A program made the translations under genes and the position numbers. Below the pieces are notes generated by a model, which ran no database searches, was not told the DNA's origin, and saw only the letters and a program-made list of their open reading frames with translations. This document shows, in pieces, positions 26,153 through 34,828 of a DNA stretch of 48,576 bases (its first letter is position 1; the number at the start of each line of letters is the position of its first letter). The stretch spans positions 1 to 48,576 of the forward strand of contig LNEO01000128.1 in assembly GCA_001465015.1 (NCBI GenBank), written 5' to 3'. The DNA comes from Deltaproteobacteria bacterium Ga0077539. Its GTDB lineage: Bacteria > Myxococcota_A > Polyangia > Polyangiales > Ga0077539.

Positions 26153-27460
26153 TCATGCGGCAATCTCGCCCTTCAAGCCCAACGGATACCCACGGCCATC
26201 CCAGCGCTCGTGATGCAGGTGAACGCCGGGAATAATCGGGTGCAGAAAGCGGATCGGCTCGAGGATGTCTCGCCCGTAGCCGGGGTGACGCTTGAAGATT
26301 TCGTACTCTTCTTGCGAGAGCTTGCCCGGCTTGTTGAGGTTCATCACGCAGCCGATCTTGCCGATGTCGTGCATCAGCGCGGCCTGGCGAACCACCTCGA
26401 CGACGTCCGGCGGGAGCTGCACGCGGCGCGCGAGGATCTCTGCGTACGCCGCGACGCGATCGGAGTGTCCTGCTGTGTAGCGATCCATCTTGTCGATCGC
26501 TCGCGCGAGACCCTGGATCGTCTGGTTGAACGTCGCTTTGAGGTCTTCGTAGAGCCGGGCGTTCTCGATCGCCGCGGCGGCGCGAGAGCCGACCATCGCG
26601 AGCAGCTTTCGCTGCCCCTCGTCGAAGCGAAGTGAAGCCGTCAGCGACGCAGCCACGATCACGCCGATGAGCCGCCCTCGAACCCTGAGTGGAACGGCGG
26701 CCAACGAGTGAACCGTCACCCCTTCGCTCACGGATCGAAAGTACGTCCGAGCGCGCGGCCCGTGCACGAGGAGCACGCCCGCCTCGCGAAAAAACTCACC
26801 AAATGACGCGCCGTCGGGCTCGACGAGCGTCGCGTCCGACGCCAACCCCTCTGGTCGCACGAAGCTCTCGCTCTGGCCTCGCGTGCGCTCGAACCAACCC
26901 GTCTCGGGATCGTCGAGCATCACGCAGCACACGTCCGCGTGGACGTCGTGAACCGCTGCGTCCTTGACGGTCCCGAGCACCTCTTCGAGCGACAAAGACT
27001 GCGAGATCGCCTCGCTGACCTTGTAGAGAGAGAGGGCCTCTTTGAGCCTCAGGTTCTCGGCGTCGAGTCGACGCTTATCGAGCGCGCGCTGGATCGTGTA
27101 AACGACCTCTTCGCCCTTGAACGGCTTGAGCACGTAGTCGAACGCGCCGCGTTTCATCGCGTCGATCGCGGTGTCCACCGTGCCGAAGCCGGTCATGATG
27201 ACCGTGATCGTCCCGGGACTGTTGCGACGAATCTCTCCGAGCAGCTCGAGGCCGCCCATCTTCGGCATCTTGAGGTCCGAGATCACCACGTCGTAGTGGT
27301 GCTTCGAGAGCTCAGTGAGCGCGGCGCTGCCGTCCTCTGCCGTCCGAACGGAAAAACCCTCGAGCGTGAGAAAATCCGCAAGGATCTCTCGAATCACGCG
27401 CTCGTCGTCTACGACCAGTACCCGCGGCGCGCTTTCGATCGACGCGCTGTCCATCTTCAC
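26153..27460 (-). CDS. response regulator: receiver-GAF-HD-GYP, C-terminus truncated
   Basis: 435 residues; a GTG at 27460 or the ATG at 27454 may be the start. An N-terminal receiver (VLVVDDERVIREIL, phospho-Asp in VVISDLKMPKMGG, Thr in IMTGFG, Lys in VLKPFK) is followed by a short coiled segment, a GAF domain (about 150-300) and an HD-GYP phosphodiesterase domain. HSDRV, HDIGKIG, HPGYGRDILEPI and HHERWDGRGYP are intact. HD-GYP enzymes degrade c-di-GMP. The frame stops at GLKGEIAA, before the conserved VADAFDAM/RPYR segment that supplies a metal-binding Asp; remains of the true end lie downstream. Activity is doubtful if the sequence is correct. Confidence 0.82.
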   Translation of the reverse strand: MKMDSASIESAPRVLVVDDERVIREILADFLTLEGFSVRTAEDGSAALTELSKHHYDVVISDLKMPKMGGLELLGEIRRNSPGTITVIMTGFGTVDTAIDAMKRGAFDYVLKPFKGEEVVYTIQRALDKRRLDAENLRLKEALSLYKVSEAISQSLSLEEVLGTVKDAAVHDVHADVCCVMLDDPETGWFERTRGQSESFVRPEGLASDATLVEPDGASFGEFFREAGVLLVHGPRARTYFRSVSEGVTVHSLAAVPLRVRGRLIGVIVAASLTASLRFDEGQRKLLAMVGSRAAAAIENARLYEDLKATFNQTIQGLARAIDKMDRYTAGHSDRVAAYAEILARRVQLPPDVVEVVRQAALMHDIGKIGCVMNLNKPGKLSQEEYEIFKRHPGYGRDILEPIRFLHPIIPGVHLHHERWDGRGYPLGLKGEIAA

Positions 27461-27627
27461 TAAGGATTTTCAGGGATCGCGCGGGCAATGTCCATCACGG
27501 ATTCACTTCGACGCGCTTCTTCCACGCGAGAGCGTCCCTTGCCCACCCGCGCGCACCGGTGCTACCGCGCATGGTCCGAGCCGGTGTCGCCGCTCGGCTC
27601 ACCCCGAGCCGACCGTTTGCCCTCCTG

Positions 27628-28314
27628 ATGGATCGCCCCGTGCCTCAACCGCTGTCCTCACGAGCGCCGCTACCAGAGCCGAATCGACGAGAAAATCGCA
27701 CGCGGATCGCCGCTACTACTGCGATTTACGCGGCGTTCGCCGCGGTCGCCCTCGTCGGCTGCGCGATCACCGGCCGAAGTGTCTGGCACCTCGAGCAGAC
27801 GCTTGGAGGCTCGAGGCTCGTCTCGGTGCCCGTCGCGCTCGCGCTCGGCGCCGCGGTCGGGATGGGCTCTGTGTCGATGACGCAGTGGATTTCGCGGGCT
27901 TTTCGCTGGGGCCGCGCGCTCGAAGGCGAGCTCAAGCACGGGCTCATCGGCCTCGAGGCGAGCGCGATCCCCTGGCTCGCCTTCAGTTCAGCGCTCGGCG
28001 AAGAGCTGCTCTTTCGCGGAGCGATCCAAGCGGGGCTCGTCGCGCACGGCGGCGCAGCGCAAGGGGTCGTGTTGGCGACGGCCTTGTTCGGCGCGCTGCA
28101 CGTTCCGTGGAACCGCAGGCTCATCCCGTGGACGGTCATGGCCACCGCGATGGGACTCGTGTTCGGCCTGCTGTTTCTCTGGACAGGCGAGCTGCTCGCG
28201 CCCCTCGTCGCGCACGCGCTCGTCAACTACGCAAACCTCCGCTACCTGCTCCGGCGCGGCCCCTCCCTCGCTCAACACGCTTCTACCGATCGCGACCCGC
28301 TCGCGGAACGATGA
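27628..28314 (+). CDS. CPBP-family intramembrane metalloprotease
   Basis: About 228 residues from the ATG at 27628; the ATG at 27571 is possible but adds only non-conserved sequence. Several membrane helices carry the CPBP/Rce1 motifs EELLFRGAIQ, the His of ATALFGALHVPWN and the late HALVNYANL. Family members cleave prenylated proteins or peptides, or act in bacteriocin self-protection; the substrate here is unknown. The last 32 bases overlap the end of the convergent TonB-like gene. Confidence 0.85.
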   Translation: MDRPVPQPLSSRAPLPEPNRRENRTRIAATTAIYAAFAAVALVGCAITGRSVWHLEQTLGGSRLVSVPVALALGAAVGMGSVSMTQWISRAFRWGRALEGELKHGLIGLEASAIPWLAFSSALGEELLFRGAIQAGLVAHGGAAQGVVLATALFGALHVPWNRRLIPWTVMATAMGLVFGLLFLWTGELLAPLVAHALVNYANLRYLLRRGPSLAQHASTDRDPLAER

Positions 28315-29867
28315 TCGTCGTGCGCTCGCGCGTCCCCGAAGCGGTCGGCCCAGACAGCACGAACGGCTCGGCGTTGAAGGTCCCGCACTGGCGCTCGTTG
28401 CGATAAAATCCCCAGTGAATGTAGACCTTTCCGTCCGCCGATCGGATGGCCTCGGGCGCGTCTCCAAACGGAGCGCTCCTTCGGACAGAGTTCATCGCCG
28501 CCACGTCGAACATCGTGCTTCCGCTCGTTCGCACGATGCCGATGCGCGAGACGCGTCCGTCACGCTCGAGCACGATCTCGACCGTGCTGCGGAGGTTCAT
28601 ATCGTTGAGCGGATTCTCCGCGGATCCGGCCTCGAGACCGGCGAGAAATCCATCGGCAAACAAGCGGTGGATTCGGTGGTGCATGTTCGACAGGTACGTC
28701 GCAAACGGCGACGCTGCGGTGCGAAGCGCCGTTTGATTTCCCACGCGCACGGACTGAACGTAGTTCTCCATGCCCTGCCGAAGCTGCTGCCAGCTCTCCG
28801 TCGGAGACTCGCCGCGCGCTTCGGTCCGTTTGCTCGACCTGGCTGCCAAACGCCCGCGCGTAGTCGGTCGACGCTGGTGAAAACGCAGCGACCACGCCCT
28901 CCGCCCCGCGCCCGGCGACCTGCGAGCGAATCCCGCCTCCGCTGCCGCCCGCGCCGTTCTGTCCGCCTTGGCCCGCAGCGCCCTGGTTCGGCCTTGGCGC
29001 AACGCCCGTGCGTTGCTGCTGCGTAAGCGAAAACTGCCCCCACACGCCCTCGCTCGCGGCGAACACGCGGTTGGGCGTCGGCGCTTCGATCGACGGAGCC
29101 GTCGCGCCAGCGCTCGCTCCTTGCGTCCCAGCGGCTGCGCCTCCCTGGGTCGCGACGGCGCCCTGCGGCTCGTTGGCTGCTTGCGCCGAAGTCGGCGGCG
29201 TGCGACGCCCGCCGAGTCGTTGCTCTTGCTGCGCGAGAATCTCGCCCTCGCGATTGCGTCGCCCGTCGTGAATGTCCTCCGCGCCCGCGCCCTGCCCTGG
29301 CGCACGACGCTCTGCCGCGGCGTGCTGCGGGTTGTTCGAGTCCTCTTGCGTTCCACGGACCGCAGCGACGGTCTCTTCGGCGACGTTGTTGTTGCGCTCT
29401 GCGAGAAACCGCGCGTCGTTCGCCTGTTGATCGTTGGACTGCGACTGCTGCACAGACTGGCGACCCAACGCTTGCTGCGGTGGCGGCGGCGGCGGTGGTG
29501 CTGGAGCCATCGTCGGCGTCACGAACCGCAAACGCTGGCGCTCCTGTTCGCGCTCACGTTCACGCTCGAGCTCTCTCTGTCGCTCGCGCTCGCGCTCGCG
29601 TTCGCGCTCTTGCTCTGTCTGCGGCGTTTGCGGCGTCGCAGCAGCGTCTTCCGCCGCGCTCGCGTCGCTCGTCGCGCTCGGCGTCGGGCTCGGCGGCGGC
29701 GTGAGCTCGAGCTCGATGCTCGGCGCCGCGCGGGGCATCGCGATTTCACCGTTGATCGGCGCCTGCTGGAGCTTTGGCATCGCGGTGACGACCACCGCTG
29801 CGACCCCGTGAAACCACAGTGACGCGACGACGAATCCGAGCGTTGCGTTCGCACCGGCGCGTCGCAT
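28283..29867 (-). CDS. TonB-like envelope-spanning protein, apparent frameshift
   Basis: The ATG at 29867 starts a short cytoplasmic end and one membrane helix (about 9-28). A long disordered periplasmic region follows: Pro-rich, an ER/RE-repeat stretch, Gln/Asn-rich and Gly-rich segments. In this frame the sequence runs to GSQVEQT and then becomes non-conserved. The next frame continues with RTEARGESPTESWQQLRQGM and a TonB C-terminal domain (STVEIVLERDGRVSRIGIVRTSGSTMFDVAAMNSVRRSAPF) to a TAG at 28283. Removing one base in the A-run at 28829-28831 joins them. It would transmit proton-motive energy to an outer-membrane receptor or support motility-type machinery. Confidence 0.72.
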
Positions 29868-29934
29868 CGAGTTTTGGTTTACCACCGCGAGGGCGGTCGA
29901 GCAATTTCGGCCGCGAATAATCCCAACGCACGAA

Positions 29935-30531
29935 TTATTCGCGCGAAGCCCGGTCCGCGGGAATCTTGATCGAGACCGAGAGTTCGAAGCCTTCGAGCAG
30001 AGGCGCGGTCGCCGCCTGCCGCGTGCCAGGCGCCGACGCCATCCGCACCCGCGCCACCTCTCGGGCAAACGCGACGAACTCCTCGGAAAACCCGCGCTCG
30101 AACGCCTCGCGCATCCGACGCGCGAGCAGCGGAGCCTCGCCGCCCGTCGAGATCCCCACTCGGACCGGGCCCGCGCGAGCGATGGCGACGTGCGCGAACG
30201 TGCAGTACTCCGGCTGATCGACCGCGCAGAAGAGCCGCGCTTCGCGGTCGGCCACCGCGAACAGCGACGCCGCGAGCGTCCGGTCCTGCGGCGCGAGAAC
30301 CGTGAGAAACGACCCGGTGATCAACGACTCTGCGTCGATGGGCGCGAGCTCGACGTCGATCCCCTGCTCTTGCAGCGCAGCGAGCACCAGAGTGCTCTCG
30401 GGCCAGTGCACACGAACCGAAGCGCCCTCGTCCAAGAGGGCCCGCGCGCGGCGCGCAGTTTCTTCGTCTCCGCCGACAACGGCGCACCGCCGGCCAACTA
30501 ACGAGAGAGCAGCGAGAAACGTGGCAGCCAT
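29935..30531 (-). CDS. precorrin-2 dehydrogenase / sirohydrochlorin ferrochelatase-like (Met8/CysG-N)
   Basis: 198 residues from the ATG at 30531. The NAD-binding Rossmann motif is CAVVGGDEETARRARALLDEGASVRV, and the family's catalytic-Asp region reads FCAVDQPEYCTFAHVAIARAGPVRVGISTGGEAPLLARRMRE. The enzyme oxidises precorrin-2 to sirohydrochlorin and can insert iron, giving sirohaem for sulfite and nitrite reductases or feeding cobalamin synthesis. It is a single-domain form without the methyltransferase half of CysG. It is divergent from the pyrophosphorylase gene across 95 bases. Confidence 0.88.
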   Translation of the reverse strand: MAATFLAALSLVGRRCAVVGGDEETARRARALLDEGASVRVHWPESTLVLAALQEQGIDVELAPIDAESLITGSFLTVLAPQDRTLAASLFAVADREARLFCAVDQPEYCTFAHVAIARAGPVRVGISTGGEAPLLARRMREAFERGFSEEFVAFAREVARVRMASAPGTRQAATAPLLEGFELSVSIKIPADRASRE

Positions 30532-30626
30532 CAGCCGAGCGTCGAAGGTAGCATCCGGTCCGCGCTCTGGAAGCGCGTTTGAACAGACTCGGCCTCTCGA
30601 CACACAGAACCAACGACGAACACGCC

Positions 30627-31733
30627 ATGCTCGAAGTCATCCCTGCTGATCTCCGTGCGCTGCTCGACCGGTTTCACTTCGATCGGATTCCGTTCGAAGA
30701 GCTTCGCGCGCGGCTCGCGTCGGCGAAGGACCCCAACGCGCTGCACGCGATCGTCGACGCGATCACTCCGGCGCCAGACAGCGCGATCGTGCCCGCACAT
30801 CCGCGAGATAGCGACGAGCACAACGCGCTCGAAACGCAGGGCCGTCGTTGGATCGAGCGCGGCGAGCTCGCGGTCGTCATCCTCGCTGGCGGGATGGCCA
30901 CGCGCTTCGGCGGCGTCGTCAAAGCCCTCGCGCGGTTGGGCGAAGACACGAGCGTTCGATTTCTCGACGTGAAGCTCGCGGACATCGAGCGACACCCTGG
31001 CATCGACGTGACGTTCATGACGTCCTTCGCGACCCACGATTCGCTCGCGAAGGCGCTGGTCCGCGAAGGAGTTCAGCACCACCTCGCCCCACAGTTCGCA
31101 TCGCTGCGGCTCAACCGCGACGGGTCACTCTTTCTCGACGACCAGGGGCGACCGTCGCCGTACGCGACGGGCCACGGCGATTTGCCCGAAGCCTTGCGTT
31201 GCTCGGGCGCGATCGAGCGCTGGCAGAAGAAGGGCGTTCAAACCGTGCTCGTGATGAACGTCGACAACCTCGGCGCGACCGTGGACCCCGCGCTCTTCGC
31301 GTTGCATCGAACGCTCGGCGGAGCAGTCACCGCCGAGCTCGTGCCGAAGCGCCCCGGCGACAAGGGCGGCGTGGCGGCGCTCCATCAGGGGCAAGTGAAG
31401 CTCTGCGAGGCGTTTCGCTTGCCGAAGGACTTTCCCCATGACGCGATCCCGACGTTCAACACCAACACGTTGTGGATCGACGTCGACGCGCTCGCCCACG
31501 ACGAGCGCCGCTGGACGTGGTGCGTCGCCAAGAAGACGGTCGACGGTCGCGAAGCGATCCAGTTCGAACGCCTCGTCGGTGAGATGACCTGGTGGCACTC
31601 GAGCCGCTACATCGTCGTTCCGAGGGACGGACGAGAGAGCAGGTTCTTGCCAGTCAAAGATGTCGTGGATCTTGCGCAGAGCCGCGAGGAATTCGAGGCC
31701 GTGCTCCACGAACGAATGGGCCTGGAGCTCTGA
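30627..31733 (+). CDS. UDPGP-family nucleotidyltransferase (UTP-sugar-1-phosphate uridylyltransferase)
   Basis: 368 residues from the ATG at 30627. The nucleotide loop VVILAGGMATRFGGVVKAL matches the LxGGxxTRxG…K signature of the eukaryote-type UDPGP fold rather than GalU. Downstream motifs are PYATGHGDLPEAL (the G-H-GD nucleotide/sugar loop), VLVMNVDNLGATVDPAL (metal-binding Asp) and FNTNTLWIDVDAL. It makes a UDP-sugar, either UDP-glucose or UDP-GlcNAc; the sugar cannot be fixed from sequence reading. Product use in cell-surface polysaccharides is likely. Confidence 0.82.
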   Translation: MLEVIPADLRALLDRFHFDRIPFEELRARLASAKDPNALHAIVDAITPAPDSAIVPAHPRDSDEHNALETQGRRWIERGELAVVILAGGMATRFGGVVKALARLGEDTSVRFLDVKLADIERHPGIDVTFMTSFATHDSLAKALVREGVQHHLAPQFASLRLNRDGSLFLDDQGRPSPYATGHGDLPEALRCSGAIERWQKKGVQTVLVMNVDNLGATVDPALFALHRTLGGAVTAELVPKRPGDKGGVAALHQGQVKLCEAFRLPKDFPHDAIPTFNTNTLWIDVDALAHDERRWTWCVAKKTVDGREAIQFERLVGEMTWWHSSRYIVVPRDGRESRFLPVKDVVDLAQSREEFEAVLHERMGLEL

Positions 31734-31769
31734 GAGCTCGAGCGCGATCGCGAGCCGAAGCTCGAGCGC

Positions 31770-31904
31770 TCAGGCCTTCTTCTCTTCGAGGTGAATCGGG
31801 AACGCGGGGGTTCCCTTCGCGCGACGCTCGCGCTTGTTGCGCTTGCCATTCTTGCCAGCCTTGCGGCGGCGGATGCGGCTGGACTGCTGCGTGGACGAAA
31901 CCAT
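31770..31904 (-). CDS. very basic 44-residue protein
   Basis: The protein begins MVSSTQQSSRIRRRKAGKNG, continues with an Arg/Lys-rich run and ends in PAFPIHLEEKKA. An AGGAG Shine-Dalgarno (31913-31917) sits 8 bases before the ATG, and a promoter-like pair lies upstream, so it is a real gene. Charge and size suggest nucleic-acid or ribosome binding. I vaguely recall similar short basic proteins in related bacteria but cannot name a family. Confidence 0.7.
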   Translation of the reverse strand: MVSSTQQSSRIRRRKAGKNGKRNKRERRAKGTPAFPIHLEEKKA

Positions 31905-31912
31905 CGACGAAA

Positions 31913-31917
31913 CTCCT
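31913..31917 (-). promoter_or_regulatory. Shine-Dalgarno of the 44-residue basic protein
   Basis: AGGAG on the minus strand lies 8 bases before the ATG at 31904. It is one of the best ribosome-binding sites in the window, where many starts have none, and implies strong expression. Confidence 0.75.
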
Positions 31918-31936
31918 GTAATACCGAGGGGCGCGG

Positions 31937-31966
31937 AAACTACCTCCCGCACCCCGCGATCGTCAA
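31937..31966 (-). promoter_or_regulatory. candidate sigma-70 promoter for the basic protein
   Basis: On the minus strand TTGACG (31961-31966) is followed after 18 bases by TAGTTT (31937-31942), giving a leader of about 25 bases. The -10 box matches only three of six consensus bases. Confidence 0.4.
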
Positions 31967-32006
31967 CCCCATCCGCGACCAACTCGACCCGAGGCCGAGG
32001 ACTCGA

Positions 32007-33944
32007 TCACCCGCCAGGCTGCGACGGGTTGATCTGGAAGGGAACGACCACTCGCGACGTCGCCCTCTGCACCGCTGGAAACCGCGCGGTTCGCAGGCGA
32101 TTCGAGATGCACTCGTTGGGACCCGAACCCCACGGGCTCGAGACCACGACGTTCTGCACCGCGCCGTCGCCGCCCACCGTGATGACCGCGGTGGCCGAGC
32201 CTGTCTGGCCCTGGGCGCAAGCGCGCACCTGCGAGTTGAACGGCCCCATCGTGCTGCGCACCATCGTGGTGGTGAGCTGCGGCGGGAGCGCAGCGCTCTG
32301 CGCAGCGGCGGTTTGGTTGCGCTGAGCAGCAACCGCTTCTGCGCGATCCGCGCCCGTCGCCGCGCGCATGAGCTCTTCGACGGAGCGAGCACGACCCGTC
32401 GGGGCAGCCGCAGCCGTCGCAGCAGGAGCCGTCGGCGCAGTGCCGCCCGCTGCGCCGCCGCGCGGTGCGTTGGTCGGCGCGCTCGCAGTGGTCGTGGTGG
32501 GCGCAGCCGCAGGAGTCTGCGCCGCTGGGGGACGCGTCGGGGACGCCGCAGCGTTGCCCGGCGGACGCGTCGGCTCGGCCGCGCTGGGACGACCTTCGCT
32601 GTTGCCGCGCGGTTCTGCGGACGCACCGCTGCCAGACGCCGTGTTCGTCGTTCGACGAGCGGCTCGCTCGCTCTCACCCGTGCTCGATGCGCCGGTCGTA
32701 GTGGGGCGAGCGGCTTGATCGAACGCTGCTCCGGTCGCACCAATCGTCGAACCAGTGGTCGGCGCTTGCGTCGGCGTGGTCGCAGCTGACGGCTCGGTCG
32801 GCTGCGCTGCGGCGCCGAGCGCCGGTTGCGTCGGCGGTTCTGCGGCCTGAGCACCAGTCGGCGCAGCGTTGTTCGCAGCGACCGGCGCGCCGACCGCGGG
32901 AGGCGTTGGAGCGGAAGCTCCCGATGCTGTCTGCTCGGCGACCGTCGGCCGAGCACCCTGCAAAGGCGCCGACGGCTGCGCGGCAGAGCCTGCGCTCGAG
33001 CTCGGCGCAGCCACAGTCTGCGGGGCCTGCTCGGCGTTGACCGCGGGCGTGCTCTGGTTGCCCGAGCGGCCCATGTAGAACGCGCCTGCGGCGGCGATTC
33101 CGATCACGCCGATCCACACGACGGGGCTCGTGCCCTTCTTCGGTTCTGCGGACTCCGACGCCGTCGCCGCGGGCACGGGCTGAGCCTTCTTCTCGCTCGC
33201 CTCTGCGCTCTTCTTCGTCGCGCCCGCCTCGGCTTTGTCGCCCTTTTTGGCGTCGGCCTTGGCGTCCTTGGCGTCGCTCTTTTTCGCGTCGCCCTTCTTC
33301 GCGTCAGCCTTGGGCTCGGCTTTCTTGCCGTCTTTGGCGTCTGCGCCCTCGTCCGCCTTCTTCGCGTCGGCCTTCGCCTCGGCAGCGGGCTCGGCGGGCT
33401 CGCTCTTGGGGGGCGCTTCAGCCGCCGGAGGAATCGACGCGCGCTTCGCGATCGCCGCGAGGTGCTTGATGTCGACGATGCCCGAGCTCTCGTCCATCGC
33501 GTCGTCCGTGAGCGCCGGACCCGGCCGCAACGAAACGGGCGGCGGGGGGACGCTCGCAGACGAGCCGGTTCGGCTCGGGCGCATGAGGGCCGCGAGGCCT
33601 TCGAGATCGTCCTCGTTGTCCTGATCCTTCGACTGCGACATCGCCTGGTGCTCCGAGTGATTACGACGTGGGGTTTCTTGCTCTCGCTCGTCCGCAAACG
33701 GCGCGGCGAGCGGGTCGAATTCGTCGCGCGGGCTCTCGTCGAGCCGCGCGAGCACGCTGTCGACAAACGCGTCGACACCGCTGGGTTCTTTCACGGGCCA
33801 CGCGCGAAGCGCGCGGTCTACCGCGACTAGACCATCGAGGTACGCCTTCGCTTGGGCGTCGTTCGCGACGAGCTTCTGCACCGTCGCGTCGTCGAGGCCG
33901 CGCTCGACTGCCGCCGAGAGCTCCCGCTTGCGCTTATCGTCCAC
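32007..33944 (-). CDS. anti-sigma-like protein with AgmX/PglI C-terminal domain
   Basis: 645 residues from the GTG at 33944, fixed by a GGGAGG Shine-Dalgarno 5 bases upstream. The start lies inside the sigma-factor gene (11-base overlap). The helical N-terminus (KRKRELSAAVERGLDDATVQKL) sits where anti-sigma factors bind sigma. A Lys/Ala/Asp-rich linker, one membrane helix (about 274-293, VVWIGVIGIAAAGAFYMG) and about 230 residues rich in Ala/Pro/Thr/Gly follow. The end is an AgmX/PglI-type domain (TAVITVGGDGAVQNVVVSSPWG…RFPAV…VVVPFQI). No zinc-binding HxxxCxxC is seen. It probably links an envelope cue to sigma release. Confidence 0.78.
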   Translation of the reverse strand: MDDKRKRELSAAVERGLDDATVQKLVANDAQAKAYLDGLVAVDRALRAWPVKEPSGVDAFVDSVLARLDESPRDEFDPLAAPFADEREQETPRRNHSEHQAMSQSKDQDNEDDLEGLAALMRPSRTGSSASVPPPPVSLRPGPALTDDAMDESSGIVDIKHLAAIAKRASIPPAAEAPPKSEPAEPAAEAKADAKKADEGADAKDGKKAEPKADAKKGDAKKSDAKDAKADAKKGDKAEAGATKKSAEASEKKAQPVPAATASESAEPKKGTSPVVWIGVIGIAAAGAFYMGRSGNQSTPAVNAEQAPQTVAAPSSSAGSAAQPSAPLQGARPTVAEQTASGASAPTPPAVGAPVAANNAAPTGAQAAEPPTQPALGAAAQPTEPSAATTPTQAPTTGSTIGATGAAFDQAARPTTTGASSTGESERAARRTTNTASGSGASAEPRGNSEGRPSAAEPTRPPGNAAASPTRPPAAQTPAAAPTTTTASAPTNAPRGGAAGGTAPTAPAATAAAAPTGRARSVEELMRAATGADRAEAVAAQRNQTAAAQSAALPPQLTTTMVRSTMGPFNSQVRACAQGQTGSATAVITVGGDGAVQNVVVSSPWGSGPNECISNRLRTARFPAVQRATSRVVVPFQINPSQPGG

Positions 33945-34545
33945 GAGAACCTCCCTTCTTCGGCTCTGCTGTCGCCTGTGCATCCATTGCTGCCAACCAG
34001 TCGTCGCCCAACGCGTCCCTTAGCTTGCGCCGCGCTTCATGGACACGCCACGCGACGGTCCCTTCGCTGCATCCGAGCGCCTCGGCGATGTCCGCGTACG
34101 GCACCTGCTCGACGCACGCGAGAACGAGCGTGGTGCGAAGCGACTCGCTGAGTCCGTCCATCGCCGTGCTCAGCGCGCGATACGCCTGCGCGTTGGCGGC
34201 GCTGCTGTGCGGATCGGCGCCGACGCCATCGGCGATCGGCTCTGGAACCCGCGGATCGTTGATGTCCGCCGTCTCGCGCTTTCGTGAACGTTTGAGGTTG
34301 AGCGCCACGTTCACGCAGATGCGGTAGAGCCACGTAAACAGCTCTGCCCGACCGTCGAAGCGATCGATGGCCTTCCATGCGCGAACGAAGGTCTCTTGCG
34401 CCACGTCGTCCGCCTCGCCCCTGCTCCCCGTCAGGTGCAGCGCGAGCCGGTGAACTCTTGCGTGGTGCTTTCGCACGAGCTTGCCGAACGCGGCGCGGTC
34501 GCCCCCGCGGGCCAGCTCGAGAAGCGATGCGTCGGTGTCAGTCAT
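33934..34545 (-). CDS. ECF-family RNA polymerase sigma factor
   Basis: 203 residues from the ATG at 34545. Region 2 is at about 15-85 (FGKLVRKHHARVHRLALHLTG, ADDVAQETFVRAWKAIDRFDG, FTWLYRICVNVALNLKRS). Region 4 is at about 125-180 (LSESLRTTLVLACVEQVPYADIAEALGCSEGTVAWRVHEARRKLRDAL). It directs transcription of an unknown regulon under control of the overlapping downstream anti-sigma-like gene. It may autoregulate from the 283-base divergent region. Confidence 0.93.
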   Translation of the reverse strand: MTDTDASLLELARGGDRAAFGKLVRKHHARVHRLALHLTGSRGEADDVAQETFVRAWKAIDRFDGRAELFTWLYRICVNVALNLKRSRKRETADINDPRVPEPIADGVGADPHSSAANAQAYRALSTAMDGLSESLRTTLVLACVEQVPYADIAEALGCSEGTVAWRVHEARRKLRDALGDDWLAAMDAQATAEPKKGGSRGR

Positions 34546-34828
34546 GCGCGCGGCTTTTGCCCCTGGAAGCCGCAGCGCACGGGCGCGCGTTCGTCGCACG
34601 GCCGGCCGGCCGCCAGCAGGCAGCAGGTTGGTCGACCCTCGGCGAGAAGGCCGCTGAAAAGCGCGACACCTCTCGATCGATTGCGCGGGACCGTACTCCA
34701 TCGTGCTCGTTTCAACAACAACACTTCATCGATCCTTGGGCGAAACATGGAGGGACGACCGCCGACCGCCGGCCACAGAATTGACGCCGCTCGGACGTCG
34801 CCCGTACGGTGCCACTGATCTCGACACG
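34546..34828. other. 283-bp divergent intergenic region
   Basis: It lies between the ECF sigma gene (minus) and the PilZ gene (plus) and must hold both promoters. The part around 34703-34745 is less GC-rich. I see no certain ECF GGAAC/GTC pair and no small gene. Confidence 0.4.

Noticed and set aside
26153..26155. In-frame TGA as a selenocysteine codon or readthrough
   Set aside because: The residues around it do not match HD-GYP at all and no SECIS-like structure is seen; a rearranged segment fits better.
28829..28831. Programmed frameshifting in the TonB-like gene
   Set aside because: There is no classical slippery heptamer or strong downstream structure; a simple indel is more likely.
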